Shown in pieces: positions 1 through 10,249 of a stretch of 64,000 nt of DNA; position 1 is the stretch's first letter; every line of letters begins with the position of its first letter. A program made the position numbers and the translations under genes. The notes beneath the pieces were generated by a model, which worked only from the letters and a program-made list of their open reading frames with translations, did no database searches and had not been told where the DNA came from. Source of the DNA: Nicotiana tabacum (Eukaryota > Streptophyta > Magnoliopsida > Solanales > Solanaceae); contig NC_134084.1 of assembly GCF_000715075.1 (NCBI RefSeq), forward strand, positions 4,156,501 through 4,220,500, in the 5' to 3' direction.

Positions 1-59
1 AGGCAAAATTTGATTTTTACCTCTATATATTAAGTTTTGAACCCCCTTAACACAACCCG

Positions 60-155
60 AAAGTGTAGTTTAGTGGTCAAGGGGGTTCAAAACCTTTATA
101 AGGTTATAGGTTCAATTCCCACTAGCTACAAAATTTTTTTTGAACCCCCTTCGTG
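60..155 (+). mobile_element. tRNA-derived SINE-like / short repeat fragment
   Basis: The stretch has a tRNA-like A box (TAGTTTAGTGG) and B box (GGTTCAATTCC) but does not fold as a complete tRNA. A close relative lies inverted at about 27720-27815, sharing the B-box region and the TTTTTGAACCCCCTT end, so this is a dispersed repeat and not a tRNA gene. The family was not named with certainty. Confidence 0.5.
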
Positions 156-483
156 AAGGTTATAGTGTAGTTTCGTCGCAAAATTGCATTGTGCATATAG
201 ATGAAATATTTGATTTTAGAGGTGTACAACGTACACTGAACACCCTTTGTCGGGAATTTTTTTTATTTCTTTCAAGTTTGAATACCCTTACAAATATTCC
301 TGGCTTCGCCTGACGAATAAATTAACCATATGCTAGAGTCGTCATCAATGCCTCAATACCTTATATTGTTTTGATCGGTTACGTGAACGTAAGAACGTTG
401 TTTCCATTTCTTTAACTCTGGTCCATTTCTCTATATTCAAAAAGAAAAAAAATACAATAACATATAGCATAAAACTCTTTCGT

Positions 484-546
484 TCTTAAACAGAGGTCTC
501 GAGTTCGAGCCCTGGGTATAAAGTCGCATTTGTTAGGGAGGGTAGA
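484..546 (+). mobile_element. TS-type SINE fragment
   Basis: Contains a pol III B box (GAGTTCGAGCCC) followed by GGGTATAAAGTCGC and TTTGTTAGGGAG, which I recognise as the core of the Solanaceae TS SINE family. Only the core is kept; no clear A box or tail is visible. The rest of 161-1078 is AT-rich with no coding signal that I can support. Confidence 0.55.
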
Positions 547-1078
547 AAACTCAAAAGAAAAAAGAAATTGGATAGACTGGAAGTCATATAACGTGGTCAA
601 TTTAGTGAGTTGATTACTCAAATTGTCACTTAACTAACAAATTTTTTATAAGAAAGTCACTTTCTTTATTTTGTGAAAGAAAAGTCATTCTATTTTTGTC
701 ATTTCACATAAAAAGTTACTCTAAGAATTCAGGTAAATTGAGGTAAAAGAAATTCAACAAATACCTACAAATATTATATCATCCACACCCTAAAGCTTTG
801 GCATAACTGTCAAATCTTTTACATTTTTTTTTGACAAAATAAAAAATATTAAACTAAGCCTCCCTACCTCCGGCAACAGAAAGAGACCGAGTGGGATCAA
901 AGAAACTAACGAACTGATCACTAAAACAGAATAACAAACCTTAACATCGTCATAATCAGAGCGGAAATTAAGTAGCGAATCAAAAACTACTCACACTACT
1001 TTCTCCATAAACATAAAAGTTAAAAAAAATAGTATATTTTTAAATTTTAAATTCGTCTCTGATCACAACTCACCAGTA

Positions 1079-1591
1079 CTAGTACTTATGCATCCAACTC
1101 CGCCTTCCACGGCATCTTCCACCACCACCCGTGGCGGCGATTCTTGATTGAACATACTCGAATTCGGATATCCGACAAGGGATTTGGATCCCACCCGAAT
1201 GATTAAACCCATATTCCATTTCAGCCTCTCTCAATAAATCAGCAAATAAAGGATGATTAAAATAAATCACAGGCACTAAAACCCTACATGCATTATCTTC
1301 CTTTTCACCAACATACACAGCCAAATGACCCTTTGGTACAATCATTTCCTTCTGCTCCATGAAATCTTGCCCGACCCGAATATAACCCGAATTCGGCCTT
1401 GTAAAATTAAGACCTTTTGCACCATATTTCAACAAATTTCCCAAATTACATAGCTTTGAAATTGCTTTGGTTGCATAATTAGAAGATCCTAACCGTTTGT
1501 AGCTGATTCTTCCCCTTCTTCTCCTATGAATAAACCACTTGAAAACTCTCACTAGTCTCCTTCCAATCCTAAATCCTCTCACTTTTCCCAT
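1079..1591 (-). CDS. SAUR-family auxin-responsive protein
   Basis: A single-exon frame of 170 codons encodes a small auxin up-regulated RNA (SAUR) protein. The N-terminal 35 residues are very basic (RRRRGR at 24-29). The SAUR domain spans about residues 80-151, with PKGHLAVYVG (86-95), the FNHPLFADLL block (111-120), EMEYGF (124-129) and IPCRISEF (137-144). The tail is Gly/Arg-rich. SAURs are usually intronless and 90-180 residues, so the gene looks complete. From family knowledge, SAUR proteins promote acid growth by inhibiting PP2C.D phosphatases and so raising plasma-membrane H+-ATPase activity; the long basic N-terminus suggests the SAUR32/36-like group (inference). The start is the first ATG before the conserved basic region. 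SINE-like DNA lies 110-330 bp upstream and a G-rich tract about 815 bp upstream. I saw no clear TGTCTC auxin element. This is the only intact host gene I can support. Confidence 0.93.
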   Translation of the reverse strand: MGKVRGFRIGRRLVRVFKWFIHRRRRGRISYKRLGSSNYATKAISKLCNLGNLLKYGAKGLNFTRPNSGYIRVGQDFMEQKEMIVPKGHLAVYVGEKEDNACRVLVPVIYFNHPLFADLLREAEMEYGFNHSGGIQIPCRISEFEYVQSRIAATGGGGRCRGRRSWMHKY

Positions 1592-1699
1592 GTTTTTGTT
1601 AACCGATTCGGAAGATAAACTATCAGTCAGTGACGTGTTTGATGCTTTGTTGCCAAGATAGATATTTTCTTTACCGTCTCGATATAAGAACTGACGCTT

Positions 1700-1920
1700 T
1701 CTAACCCTCTATAAGTATAGAGAATATCTGCCTCGAAGGGGGGTCGGAGGAAGGTAGTGTGTACGTAGAGACCTTACCCTACTACGAAGGTATCTCCGCC
1801 TGAGTACAACAAAAACAACAACAAACAACTTAGTATAGTCCCACAAGTAGGGTCTGCGGAACGTAGTATGTATGCAGACTTTACCCCTATCTTGAAGATA
1901 TCTCCGCCTAGAGATCAAAA
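1700..1920 (-). mobile_element. SINE-like repeat, two diverged tandem units, 5' of the SAUR gene
   Basis: Two related units (about 1710-1805 and 1830-1915) carry the recurring Solanaceae phrases GTCTGCGGAACGTAGTATG and CAGACTTTACCCCTATC, separated by an A/C tract with repeated CAACAA. I recognise these as 3' parts of a SolS-type SINE. Orientation is inferred from the CAACAA tract read as a (TTG)n tail. They sit just upstream of the SAUR start on the minus strand and may be part of its promoter. Confidence 0.5.
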
Positions 1921-4096
1921 GTATCAAATTTTTCTTTGGTAGAATTAAGGGGATTCTTGAAATTGGCTATTGAAAAGGCATTTCACGAAGTTGTAACTGC
2001 AAATATGAAGTTAAATGGAGTTTATAAAATTGATGGAGTACCTTTTTTTAGGGACCGTTTGGCTTTCTTGTAGAGTAGTAATGGTGATGATAAAGGAGTA
2101 TTAATTAAAAGAAAGTAAAGAGCCAAAGACTAATTATCAATGGGACAAAAAAAAGGAAGCAAAGAGCCAAAGATTAACTATAAATGGGACAAGAAAGGAC
2201 AACACGTATATGGAGAATTTATATATATAATTGACTTTGATTAGTTTTGAATTGAGACGTAGTTATTATTGCGACGAAAAACGATAACTCAAAGAGATAG
2301 TACTATAAGGTGGTAGTACAAACAAAAGAAGAATGAGGTTTTCTTGTTTTAGATGACTATGTATAAGATGTGTGGAGGATACATAACTAAGTATATATAG
2401 CATTTGGGGGGGGGGGTGAGGGTAGGGGGTGGGGTAGATGAAGAGGAAGTGGTTGGCACAAACAAAAGTGAGACTTTTAGAAAAATTGTTTGACTTTGAG
2501 ATTTATATTATGAAGGAAAATAAATATGTGAAACAATCCTCAAGTGAGTTATTAAAAAATTATGTCATTAACTAGAATTTGCACGAAGTATTGCAAGAAA
2601 TTACATTCCTCCCTCTCGTCTAATTCGAGCTGCCCAGCTCATTTGATAGTTAAGTTAACTCTCGCTTCAAAAAATAAGATTATATTATACGAGCAAAAAC
2701 TCTCTAGCTAGTGAAAATAAGAATAACAAGATTAGAGTCACACTTATAGTCTAATGGTACTGATGAAAGTTCGTAACACAATATGTTAAACGTTTAATTT
2801 TTATTGTCCTAGTTTTTTTATTTTTTGTTGATCCCTAAAATAATTTTTTTTAAATGTGTAAAAAGAGGGACAATAAATAAGGGAGGTCAGTTGAATTGAA
2901 GTAATTGTGATGTTTCCTGGCTATATGGAGTTTCAGGGGCCAGTAATTATAAAATATAATTAAAATTTTTGAAGAGGGTATTTATTGTTTTTTCTAATGG
3001 TGTTTGATTTTGATGTTTGAATTAAAATAATATTATATCTATTGTATTTTTAAAAATTACTTGCTTTTTAAAAGGTAGACCTCCATGAAAGTTGCACGTA
3101 GGGTCATTTTCTTTTTTGGACTCACTATTTTTTGTTGAATATGACCAATTCTTTTAGCTAAATAAAAATTAGAATAATTTAAAGAATTTTAGTGGACATT
3201 ATTTTATGTTGTCTTTAATTTGTGCCACGTAAGTCCATTGACGAGGTTTTTTGGGAGATACTTCAAGTGGTACGGAATTTCCAATATTTTTACTGTTATT
3301 ATTTATCATTTTCAAATTCTTGGTACGAATTCTCTCACTTTGTACGAAGTCTGACCCCAAATTGAAATGGTTTTTTTTTTTTTTTTTTAATTTTTAAAGT
3401 TATATGATCTTTTTCATAGATTGATAAGTTATAACATGTACATATTGCTAGATCAAATACGAGAGATATTTGCAAAGTTATTTTTTTAATTCAAATAATA
3501 ATTAATCATAAGAGATTTCCTCGAGTTTCACTTCTCTATTTAGAGCTTCCTTATGTAATTTAATTTCCTGATTTATGCATTTACAAATTACAAATATGAT
3601 TTCAAAAATCTTTTCAAAAATAATTCATCTAAAGTCAAATTTAAAGCTAAATGATACAAAAAATAATGTATATAATACGCGAAGTTTAAGTAATACATAC
3701 CAACAGTAAAAAGACACTTAAATGAAATGGATAACCTACAAAACATTATGATAAATAACTTGTTACATCGGATAAAATTATTTTGATAGTGTACAATATT
3801 TTTACACGGGTATATAATTTAATTAAATTCCATTTCATGGAACTTTTCAATCTTTTTCTTTTGTGGGAATTAAAAAATATATATAAGAAAAATGATCTTT
3901 ACTTCACTATCAAAATTGAAACCTTTGGTTAGGAATGGAGTCAAAATGAAATTTAATCTTTATGGAGACAAACGTAACTGAAAGAGAAGTGGAAAAAAAT
4001 TAATTTAGGTAATAGCTAGTAGTAAGTAAACTGATGGAGTGAATGGGAGTAAATTCAATCTCAAACCCTTGAATTCTCCTTTAATATTCTTTTAAT
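1921..4096. other. AT-rich intergenic DNA
   Basis: No coding region or recognisable mobile element. It holds the G-rich tract at 2406-2434 and a T-run near 3371-3388. Part of this may be SAUR promoter sequence (1592 upward), but no convincing TATA box was identified. Confidence 0.6.
2406..2434 (+). other. G-tract with G-quadruplex-type pattern
   Basis: The + strand has a run of 11 G, then GGG, GGGGG and GGGG separated by loops of 1-2 bases. This fits the G3+N1-7 quadruplex pattern with at least four tracts. It lies about 815 bp upstream of the SAUR start codon. Folding is an inference from pattern only. Confidence 0.7.
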
Positions 4097-4097
4097 T

Positions 4098-4966
4098 AGG
4101 GGTGTTAATGTTCAGTTCGGCCGGTTATTTTATAAAATTTGTACCATATCAATTTTTCGGTTATTCTATTATGTATAACCAAGATTAGACTTTTCGAAAC
4201 CGTCCCAATCATGTCGGTTTCTCTTTGGTATCTGTATGGTTTGGTTATTTTTCGGTACTTTTTTAAATGTCATGTAAAATTCACCAGTAGAATGCAGTAA
4301 CATACGTTCTTTTATATGACTTAGCAAAACTCTCTAGACATTTTTACTGTTTAAAGGGTGATAAATTAAATAAAAACATAAGGATGGCTAGAATATAGAT
4401 CCATTAACTATTCTAGAGCAACGTAAAGGCAAAGAAAATATAAATCGCACGAATGGAAAGATATTAACCAATTGGGACTCAAGAATAAAGTCTATAGAAG
4501 ATTAAATATTCAAAGAAATAAATCTAAATTATATGAAAGGAAACATTTCAATACATTGTAGCTTGCTAATCATAATCGCTAGAATGCTTTGTGTCTTGCT
4601 AATACAAATACTTGAAATAATTCAGTTTAAGTAGAAGTAACATAATATGTTTTAGGAATTAGTATTTTGTCTTTAATTACTTGTTGGCTTGTAACAGTTT
4701 TCATAATTCCAAGGCCCAAAGAAAAAATTAATATTTTTTTATGTTTAAACTTACTATATAAATATATTTCTTACATATAAAATTTATTCATACGGTTCGG
4801 TATTTTTTCGGTTTATTTTTAGAAAATAAAAACTTATACTAATTATTGGTACGATTATAGATTTATACAAAAACCTACGGATTTTTGAAAAGAAACCTAA
4901 AAATCAGTTCGCTGCGGTACAGTTCGATCGGTTTAGCCAGTTTTCAAATATCTATTGACACCCCTA
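4098..4966. mobile_element. MITE-like element with AGGGGTGT termini
   Basis: The left end reads AGGGGTGTTAATGTTCAGTT; the reverse complement of the right end reads AGGGGTGTCAATAGATAT, so imperfect inverted termini bound an 868-bp AT-rich body. Subterminal TTCGG/CGGTTT phrases recur near both ends. There is no coding capacity. A target duplication could not be fixed. GGGGTGTCAAT ends are common among plant non-autonomous DNA elements. Confidence 0.6.
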
Positions 4967-5095
4967 CTTTTACTTAGCAAAAAGTCATTTGGATTACTCT
5001 AACAAAAAATATTTACATTTGTGTCGTTTTGCTTCACGAGTGTGATTAACGAAGGAGATTAATCTGGTCTTTTTTGTTGGTATTCTTGAAAAAAC

Positions 5096-5362
5096 CAAAT
5101 AGATTTATGTATTTTAAATAACACAATTTCGTCTGTTATTGTGAAGTAACTTTAATATCCACACAATTTGCGCGCATTTCGATTATTTCATCATGTACTT
5201 GTTAACTTCAACTAGCACATATACAAACAAATAAATTTATGAGTCTTAAATAACACAGTTTTGTCTGTTATTATTAAGTAACTTCAAGAATACCCCGATT
5301 GTTTACGCGCACTTCGATTATTTCACCGAGTACTTGTTAACCTCAACTAACACATATATCGA
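5096..5362. repeat. Imperfect tandem duplication, unit about 135 bp
   Basis: The first unit (about 5096-5229) and second (about 5231-5362) share TTAAATAACACA, GTCTGTTATT, AAGTAACTT, TTTCGATTATTTCA/CTTCGATTATTTCA and GTACTTGTTAAC in the same order. There is no open frame. The rest of 4967-5640 is AT-rich with nothing recognisable. Confidence 0.6.
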
Positions 5363-5655
5363 ATATATAATTTTAGACACTAAAACTTAAACAAATAAAA
5401 GAAATCACCTAATATTATTTGTCACCGCTAGGAAGGTGCAAACTTCATTGTCATTACCCAATACTCCTCGGAAGTTTATTATCATCCACTGTTCCCATTA
5501 CTCCTTTAGGAGAATAAGTACGAATATAATTTAAATATATATTTGTTAAACAATTTTAGTTATAACATTAATATAGTCCAAGACAAAGACAATAGATGAA
5601 TTTGCACCTACATATCTATGATACCAGCGTAAGTTGTACAAATGCCATTAGTAAC

Positions 5656-5656
<1 letters not shown>

Positions 5657-5724
<68 letters not shown>

Positions 5725-5740
5725 AATAATAATAATAATA
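5657..5740. repeat. (ATT)n / (AAT)n microsatellite
   Basis: An uninterrupted TTA/ATT tract of about 21 units passes into an AAT tract of about 6 units. It adjoins the 3' end of the minus-oriented SINE at 5770-5985, so it probably grew from that SINE's tail. It gives poly-Leu or poly-Asn frames that are not genes. Confidence 0.9.
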
Positions 5741-5769
5741 TCTGCTTCCTCCAATAAGCGCATATACAA

Positions 5770-5985
5770 AGTAACTAAAAAGGGCAATCCGGTGCAAAAA
5801 GTATTCCACATTCACGCAGGGTCCGGAAAAAGGTCGCGTTCCAGGGGATGTGATGTGGACAACCTACCCTAATGCAAGCTTAAATGACCACTTCCACGGC
5901 TCGAACACGTGACCTTAGGTCACACAAAGACTACTTTATCGATGCACAAAGTTCCCTTCGCATAGATTAGGTAACTCCGTCCACC
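5770..5985 (-). mobile_element. SolS-type tRNA-derived SINE
   Basis: Read on the minus strand the element has a B box (GGTTCGAGCC-like, from GGCTCGAACACGTGACC on +), then GCAAGCTTAAATG-type body, then the GGTCCGGAAAAAGGTCG and GCAATCCGGTGCAAAA region. I recognise this order from the Solanaceae SINE whose plus version ends GTGCACCGGGCTGCCC. The 3' tail abuts the ATT microsatellite. Diverged, so old. Confidence 0.65.
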
Positions 5986-6110
5986 AAATATTATAGCATA
6001 TGGTGAACTTATGTCTAGTGGAGCTAGGGAATATAGAAAATAGTACCTTAGAATAGTGAAATTGTACGCCTAAAATGTTGGTGTACTTGTAAATACTGTG
6101 TAAAAGTAAT

Positions 6111-6395
6111 TTATTAGGCGTTTGGACATAAAAATTATAATTTTTTAAAAAAAATAGTATATGGAGTTAAGTTGAAAAATGGTATTTAGAATTTGAAATT
6201 ATGTTTGGACATGCATTTCATTTGAAAAAATATTGTAATTTTGTGAGTGGGGAAAAAAATTCTGAAAATTTTGAAAACCACTTACTAGTTTTTTAAAAAT
6301 GCATTTTCGAAATATTTTCAAAAACTTGTAAAATTTTAATGGACAAACACATATTTGAAAAAAGAATTTTTTTAATGGACAAACGGGCCTAATAA
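6111..6395. mobile_element. MITE with TTATTAGGC termini
   Basis: The left end TTATTAGGCGTTTGGACAT is mirrored at the right by ATGGACAAACGGGCCTAATAA. The 285-bp element is AT-rich and noncoding. The GGCGTTTGGACA / GGACAAACGGGCC ends are typical of a widespread Solanaceae MITE family, possibly Tourist-like (PIF/Harbinger); that superfamily call is an inference. Confidence 0.7.
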
Positions 6396-6454
6396 ATAGC
6401 TTGGATACATATGTGAAGTTGAGGAGGAAGCAATTTGAATAGCTTGGATAATTA

Positions 6455-6924
6455 AGAGGGTGTTTGGCTAAGCTTATAAGCTGGTCAAATTGGCTTATAA
6501 ACACCTTATGGCTAAAAGCTAAAGCAGCCATAAGTCATAAGTTGGTCACTCCCAACTTATGGCTTTTCAGCTTATAAGCACTTTTAGTTTGACCAACACT
6601 TTTACCAGTTTATCCTTAATAATATTTTCTAATTCACAAGATACTTTTTCCAAAATAAATTTCTTGACTTTCTCTTCATTCCATATTCGTTGTTAATTCT
6701 TTCTTTACAAAGAAATTTTTAATTTATAATTTTTTGAAAAAAATTCTAGGGCATTTTAGTCATTTTAACAAAAGAATAGCTTATCAACACTTTTTAATCA
6801 CACATCAATTGCTTATTATTAGTTTTAGCACTTCTATACAAACACGTAAATGCTTATTTTCAAAATTAGTTTCAGCATTTCAAGCTTATCAGCTATTTAC
6901 AATCAACTAATCCAAACGGGCTCT
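6455..6924. mobile_element. MITE with AGAG..GTTTGG termini
   Basis: The left end AGAGGGTGTTTGGCTAAG matches the reverse complement of the right end AGAGCCCGTTTGGATTAG. Subterminal blocks also pair: AGCTTATAAGC near the left and AGCTTATCAGC near the right. It is noncoding, about 470 bp, and lies 60 bp from the preceding MITE. Confidence 0.7.
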
Positions 6925-7002
6925 AAATCTCTATAATTAATATCCTTAATTTGCCAATTTGTCTTCCATCGGCCCTGTAACTACTATGTAAATCCAGGAG
7001 AA

Positions 7003-7372
7003 ATTCAAAAATAGCCAGATTTATAAGTGGTCATTCAAAAATAGTCATAGTTTTAAAAGTCATTGAAATTTAGCCACTTTTTATGTAAAAATAAATCTGA
7101 ATCCGGAAAATACTCCAGCATAATACACTAGAATTCCAGTAAATTATACTGGAGTTTGGAGTTCCAGTAACTTTGATGGAACTCCAGTATATTATACTGG
7201 AGCCACCAAAGTATACCGGTCCAGCATAATATTCTGGAAGTTCATGCACAAGTGTACGAAACTCCAGTATATTATGCTGGACCGGTCTCTGTTGCAGCAA
7301 AATAGTGGCTATTTTCAATGACTTAGCAAATGCTGACTATTTTTGAATGACCAGTCCGAAAGCTGGTTAGCC
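7003..7372. mobile_element. MITE-like element rich in CTCCAGTATA palindromes
   Basis: The ends carry TTCAAAAATAGCCAG and its inverse CTGACTATTTTTGAA. The interior has several copies of CTCCAGTATA facing TATACTGGAG; one pair (7182-7202) is a palindrome with a one-base centre. Other ACTCCAG/CTGGA pairs occur at about 7108-7290. The 82-codon minus frame across it is a by-product of the repeats. Confidence 0.6.
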
Positions 7373-7443
7373 CGTACTTTTTTAACTTTAAATCCATGAT
7401 TTTTGAAAACAATTAATCACCTTAGTTCTACCAATTTATTTTC

Positions 7444-7811
7444 CGGAAAAGGTCCAAAAATATCCTTGAACTATTCGAAATAGCTCAAAAATATCCTCCG
7501 TTTGTTTTTGGTGCCAAAAATATCCCTGCCGTCTATATTTTGGCCCAAAAATGCCCCTAAGCCGTAAAAATTCTGGAAAAATAAAATTTCCGAAAAAATA
7601 ATTTTCACATATGGATTGCTTAGGTGGACGACCATGTAAGCAATTCTAACCCAGTTGGACTGTCATGTCAGCTTCAATGGCAAAACTAACGGTTTAGGGG
7701 CATCTTTGGGCCAAAACATAGACGGCAGGGATAGTTTTGGCACCAAAAACAAACGGAGGATATTTTTGAGCTATTTCGAATAGTTCAAGGATATTTTTTG
7801 AACTTTTTCCG
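7444..7811. mobile_element. Foldback element with about 123-bp inverted arms
   Basis: The left arm (7444-7566) and the reverse complement of the right arm (7688-7811) match almost base for base, including the phrases TATCCTTGAACTATTCGAAA, CCTCCGTTTGTTTTTGGTGC and CCCTGCCGTCTAT. The spacer is about 120 bp. The high arm identity suggests a fairly recent insertion or hairpin-driven arm conversion. No coding capacity. Confidence 0.85.
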
Positions 7812-8574
7812 TTTACAATATGCTGACGATACCCTCATATTCTGTGATGTTGAAGAAGATCAACTAAAACACCTCAGGGTGATTCTGGTTCTCAATTAAG
7901 ATTAGTTTAAAAAATAGCCTTCAATTTTCCCTACAACTACTATCTTTTATATATATATATAAAAAAATGTAATATCGAATTTCAAAATTGTATATTTTTA
8001 AAATTGTTATTAAATCGTTGCACGACTTAGATTGAAATATTCAATAAGTCTAGAGATGTCAATGAAACCATATTCAATGAGGAAAAAAAAATTAAAAATA
8101 ATTATGGTAATGTCAACGACTGCATATTCTTTCCTTTCCTTGTGTAAAAAAATCAAATTTTCTCATTTCAACTCCCTTATTTTTCTTTCTTTTGTATTTT
8201 CTCTTCTTTTTTCTATTCCCTTCATTTTTCTTGTTCTTTGACATTTAATTCTGTCATATTTCAAATATATGTACTTGGATTTATTAATAGATGGAGTTAT
8301 CCAAATCTGACCATTTTGATTGGACTAGGTCCTAATCAACATTAAAATCCATAAAGTAGCAATTTTTCATCAAATGATTAACAAGCTAAACATTGGACTT
8401 TAGAGAGAAATAAACGTGAAAAATTGAAATCTAAGCTGACCCTATTAAGAATATTTTTTAATTTATTGAAAAAATGAATTTGGATTTTTGTAAGTGTTTG
8501 ATGATATTTCTTTAAGTGCAAATTAGTAAACTCAAATTTTCTTCTCATTTTAAGGCATGTTAAGATTGCTCAAT
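7812..8574. other. AT-rich intergenic DNA
   Basis: AT-rich with a short TA tract near 7950. One 69-codon frame (8032-8241) is poly-Phe/Leu from T-rich DNA and shows no domain. Nothing recognisable. Confidence 0.6.
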
Positions 8575-9500
8575 TCTAGGGGCATTTGCATCTATACCCG
8601 TTTTTTGTGTCACATTTTAACTTGTATCCGCTTTGCAAAAAAAATTGCAAGCGCACCCGCTTTTTCGCATAACTTCAGCACACGGGGCTGAAGTAGCAAA
8701 GACAATCACGCAAAACTTCAGCATTCTAGTAGCCGGGCCTGAAGTTCAGCTCTAGAGCTGAAGTTTTTGTGTTGTAACTGGGAAACTTCAGCTCTAGAGC
8801 TGAAGTTTTTGTGTTGTAACTGGGAAACTTCCTCTAGAGCTGAAGTTTTTGTCTTTATAACTGGGGATCCCATTATCAAGATGTTCTAGTTTTTGATAAC
8901 TCACCCAAATTTTATGTAACCGGATCCAATTCAGAGTGTTAAAAGGAAGATGGTAATTGATGCTTTTCGATTGATCAATCCGCAAAACCATGATGCCAAG
9001 GCAGACAACGTCGAATCTGGGGCGTCTGAACAAGCCAGTAAAATTATTTATTTTTTAAGTTTTTTGTAGAAGATATTATTTTTTACTAAATATATGACAT
9101 CCTAAAGAAATTAAAAGAGAAAAGAAAAAGAAGAACAAACTCCATGTGCATGAGAAAGAATTAATTTGAAACTTATTGTTTAAGGCTGGAGCAGAAACAA
9201 TCACGGTATCAAGTAAATTTCCAGCAATGGATGACGGAGTTGTGTTTTCAGACAATGAGAAAACTGGTTTTTAATGTTATAATAATCCAAATGGAAGTCC
9301 TTGGTATATTTGCTTTAGCTTCATTAATCAAAGAGAGCAATGTTGAAGTCATCGTTGTAGAAGAAGAAAAAAGAAAATGAAGGAGGAAAAGGAGGAGGAG
9401 AAAGAGAGATGAAGCTGTTTAAAAAGTGGGTACAAGTTAAAAATTTTTAAAAAACTGGGTATAGGTTAAATGGGGGCGACCAAATAGAGCACCCCGTGCA
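8575..9500. mobile_element. Non-autonomous element with similar inverted ends and a 42-bp tandem repeat
   Basis: The left part reads ATACCCGTTTTTTGTG and AACTTGTATCCGCTTTG; the right part, inverted, gives ATACCCAGTTTTTTAAAA and AACTTGTACCCACTTTT in the same order, so the element has paired subterminal regions. Between 8746 and 8860 a 42-bp unit is repeated about 2.5 times; each full unit carries the perfect palindrome CTTCAGCTCTAGAGCTGAAG (8786-8805 and neighbours). A purine-rich GA tract lies at 9356-9415. The superfamily is uncertain. Confidence 0.55.
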
Positions 9501-10249
9501 ATTTTTATTCAATTCTATAACTAGCATCCCTAGTCATTCACTATAAAAATTGAGTTTTTTCGGAACCAAATATTATATTATGTTATAATAAATATCCTTT
9601 ATAACAACACTTTACTATAATAGTCAAAACATTTTAAAACAAATGAGACTGTTATAGAGAGGTTTGACTGTATTTCTTTCTTGGTTTTCCATCTGATTTC
9701 CAATGCCTCTTTTGAGGCCTGATTAATTCGGATTGAAGTCCACTTTAGCTGAAATATATGTATTATTTTATGTGGATAAAACATGAAATGAAAGACATAT
9801 TTATTAAAAATACATGGATTAAAACAATTTAGTTGACAAAAATGTGTATGTTTACACATCGAAGTTGTTTTAATCCATATATTGTTAATAACCACGTCTT
9901 TTATGGCACTGTGTCCCGTTGTATAAGGCATATCCAAATTATGTCAAAATGAGCTCGTGGTCCAAAAAGACATTTAATCATCCCTATGTGGTACATGCTG
10001 CATTCTTTTAGGGTAAATGGGTAATTTGGCGGACCAATGAGAGAGAAAAGATGTTGAAGTATAAAATGAAGCAAGTAGGCCCCATTCACATTTTTCTTTC
10101 ACGGTTTTCCCAGAAATTTTTAAAAAAAAAGAAAAAGAAAATCCATAAAGATTTTACATTTTCCATCATTTTTCAAAAAAAAAAAAAATATGTTTCCTCC
10201 AAAATCACTTGTTTTTTTCAAATTCTATTTCATATCCAATCTTCCCTAA
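9501..10249. other. Intergenic DNA without recognised genes
   Basis: AT-rich. The frames present (62-112 codons) have no domain and cross low-complexity DNA. A-runs occur near 10120-10190, immediately before the Ogre-like fragment. Confidence 0.6.

Noticed and set aside
60..155. tRNA gene
   Set aside because: A and B boxes are present but no acceptor stem or full cloverleaf; a relative is dispersed elsewhere in the window.
5608..5872. Poly-Asn and poly-Leu frames of 67-76 codons
   Set aside because: They come from the (ATT)n microsatellite and carry no domain.
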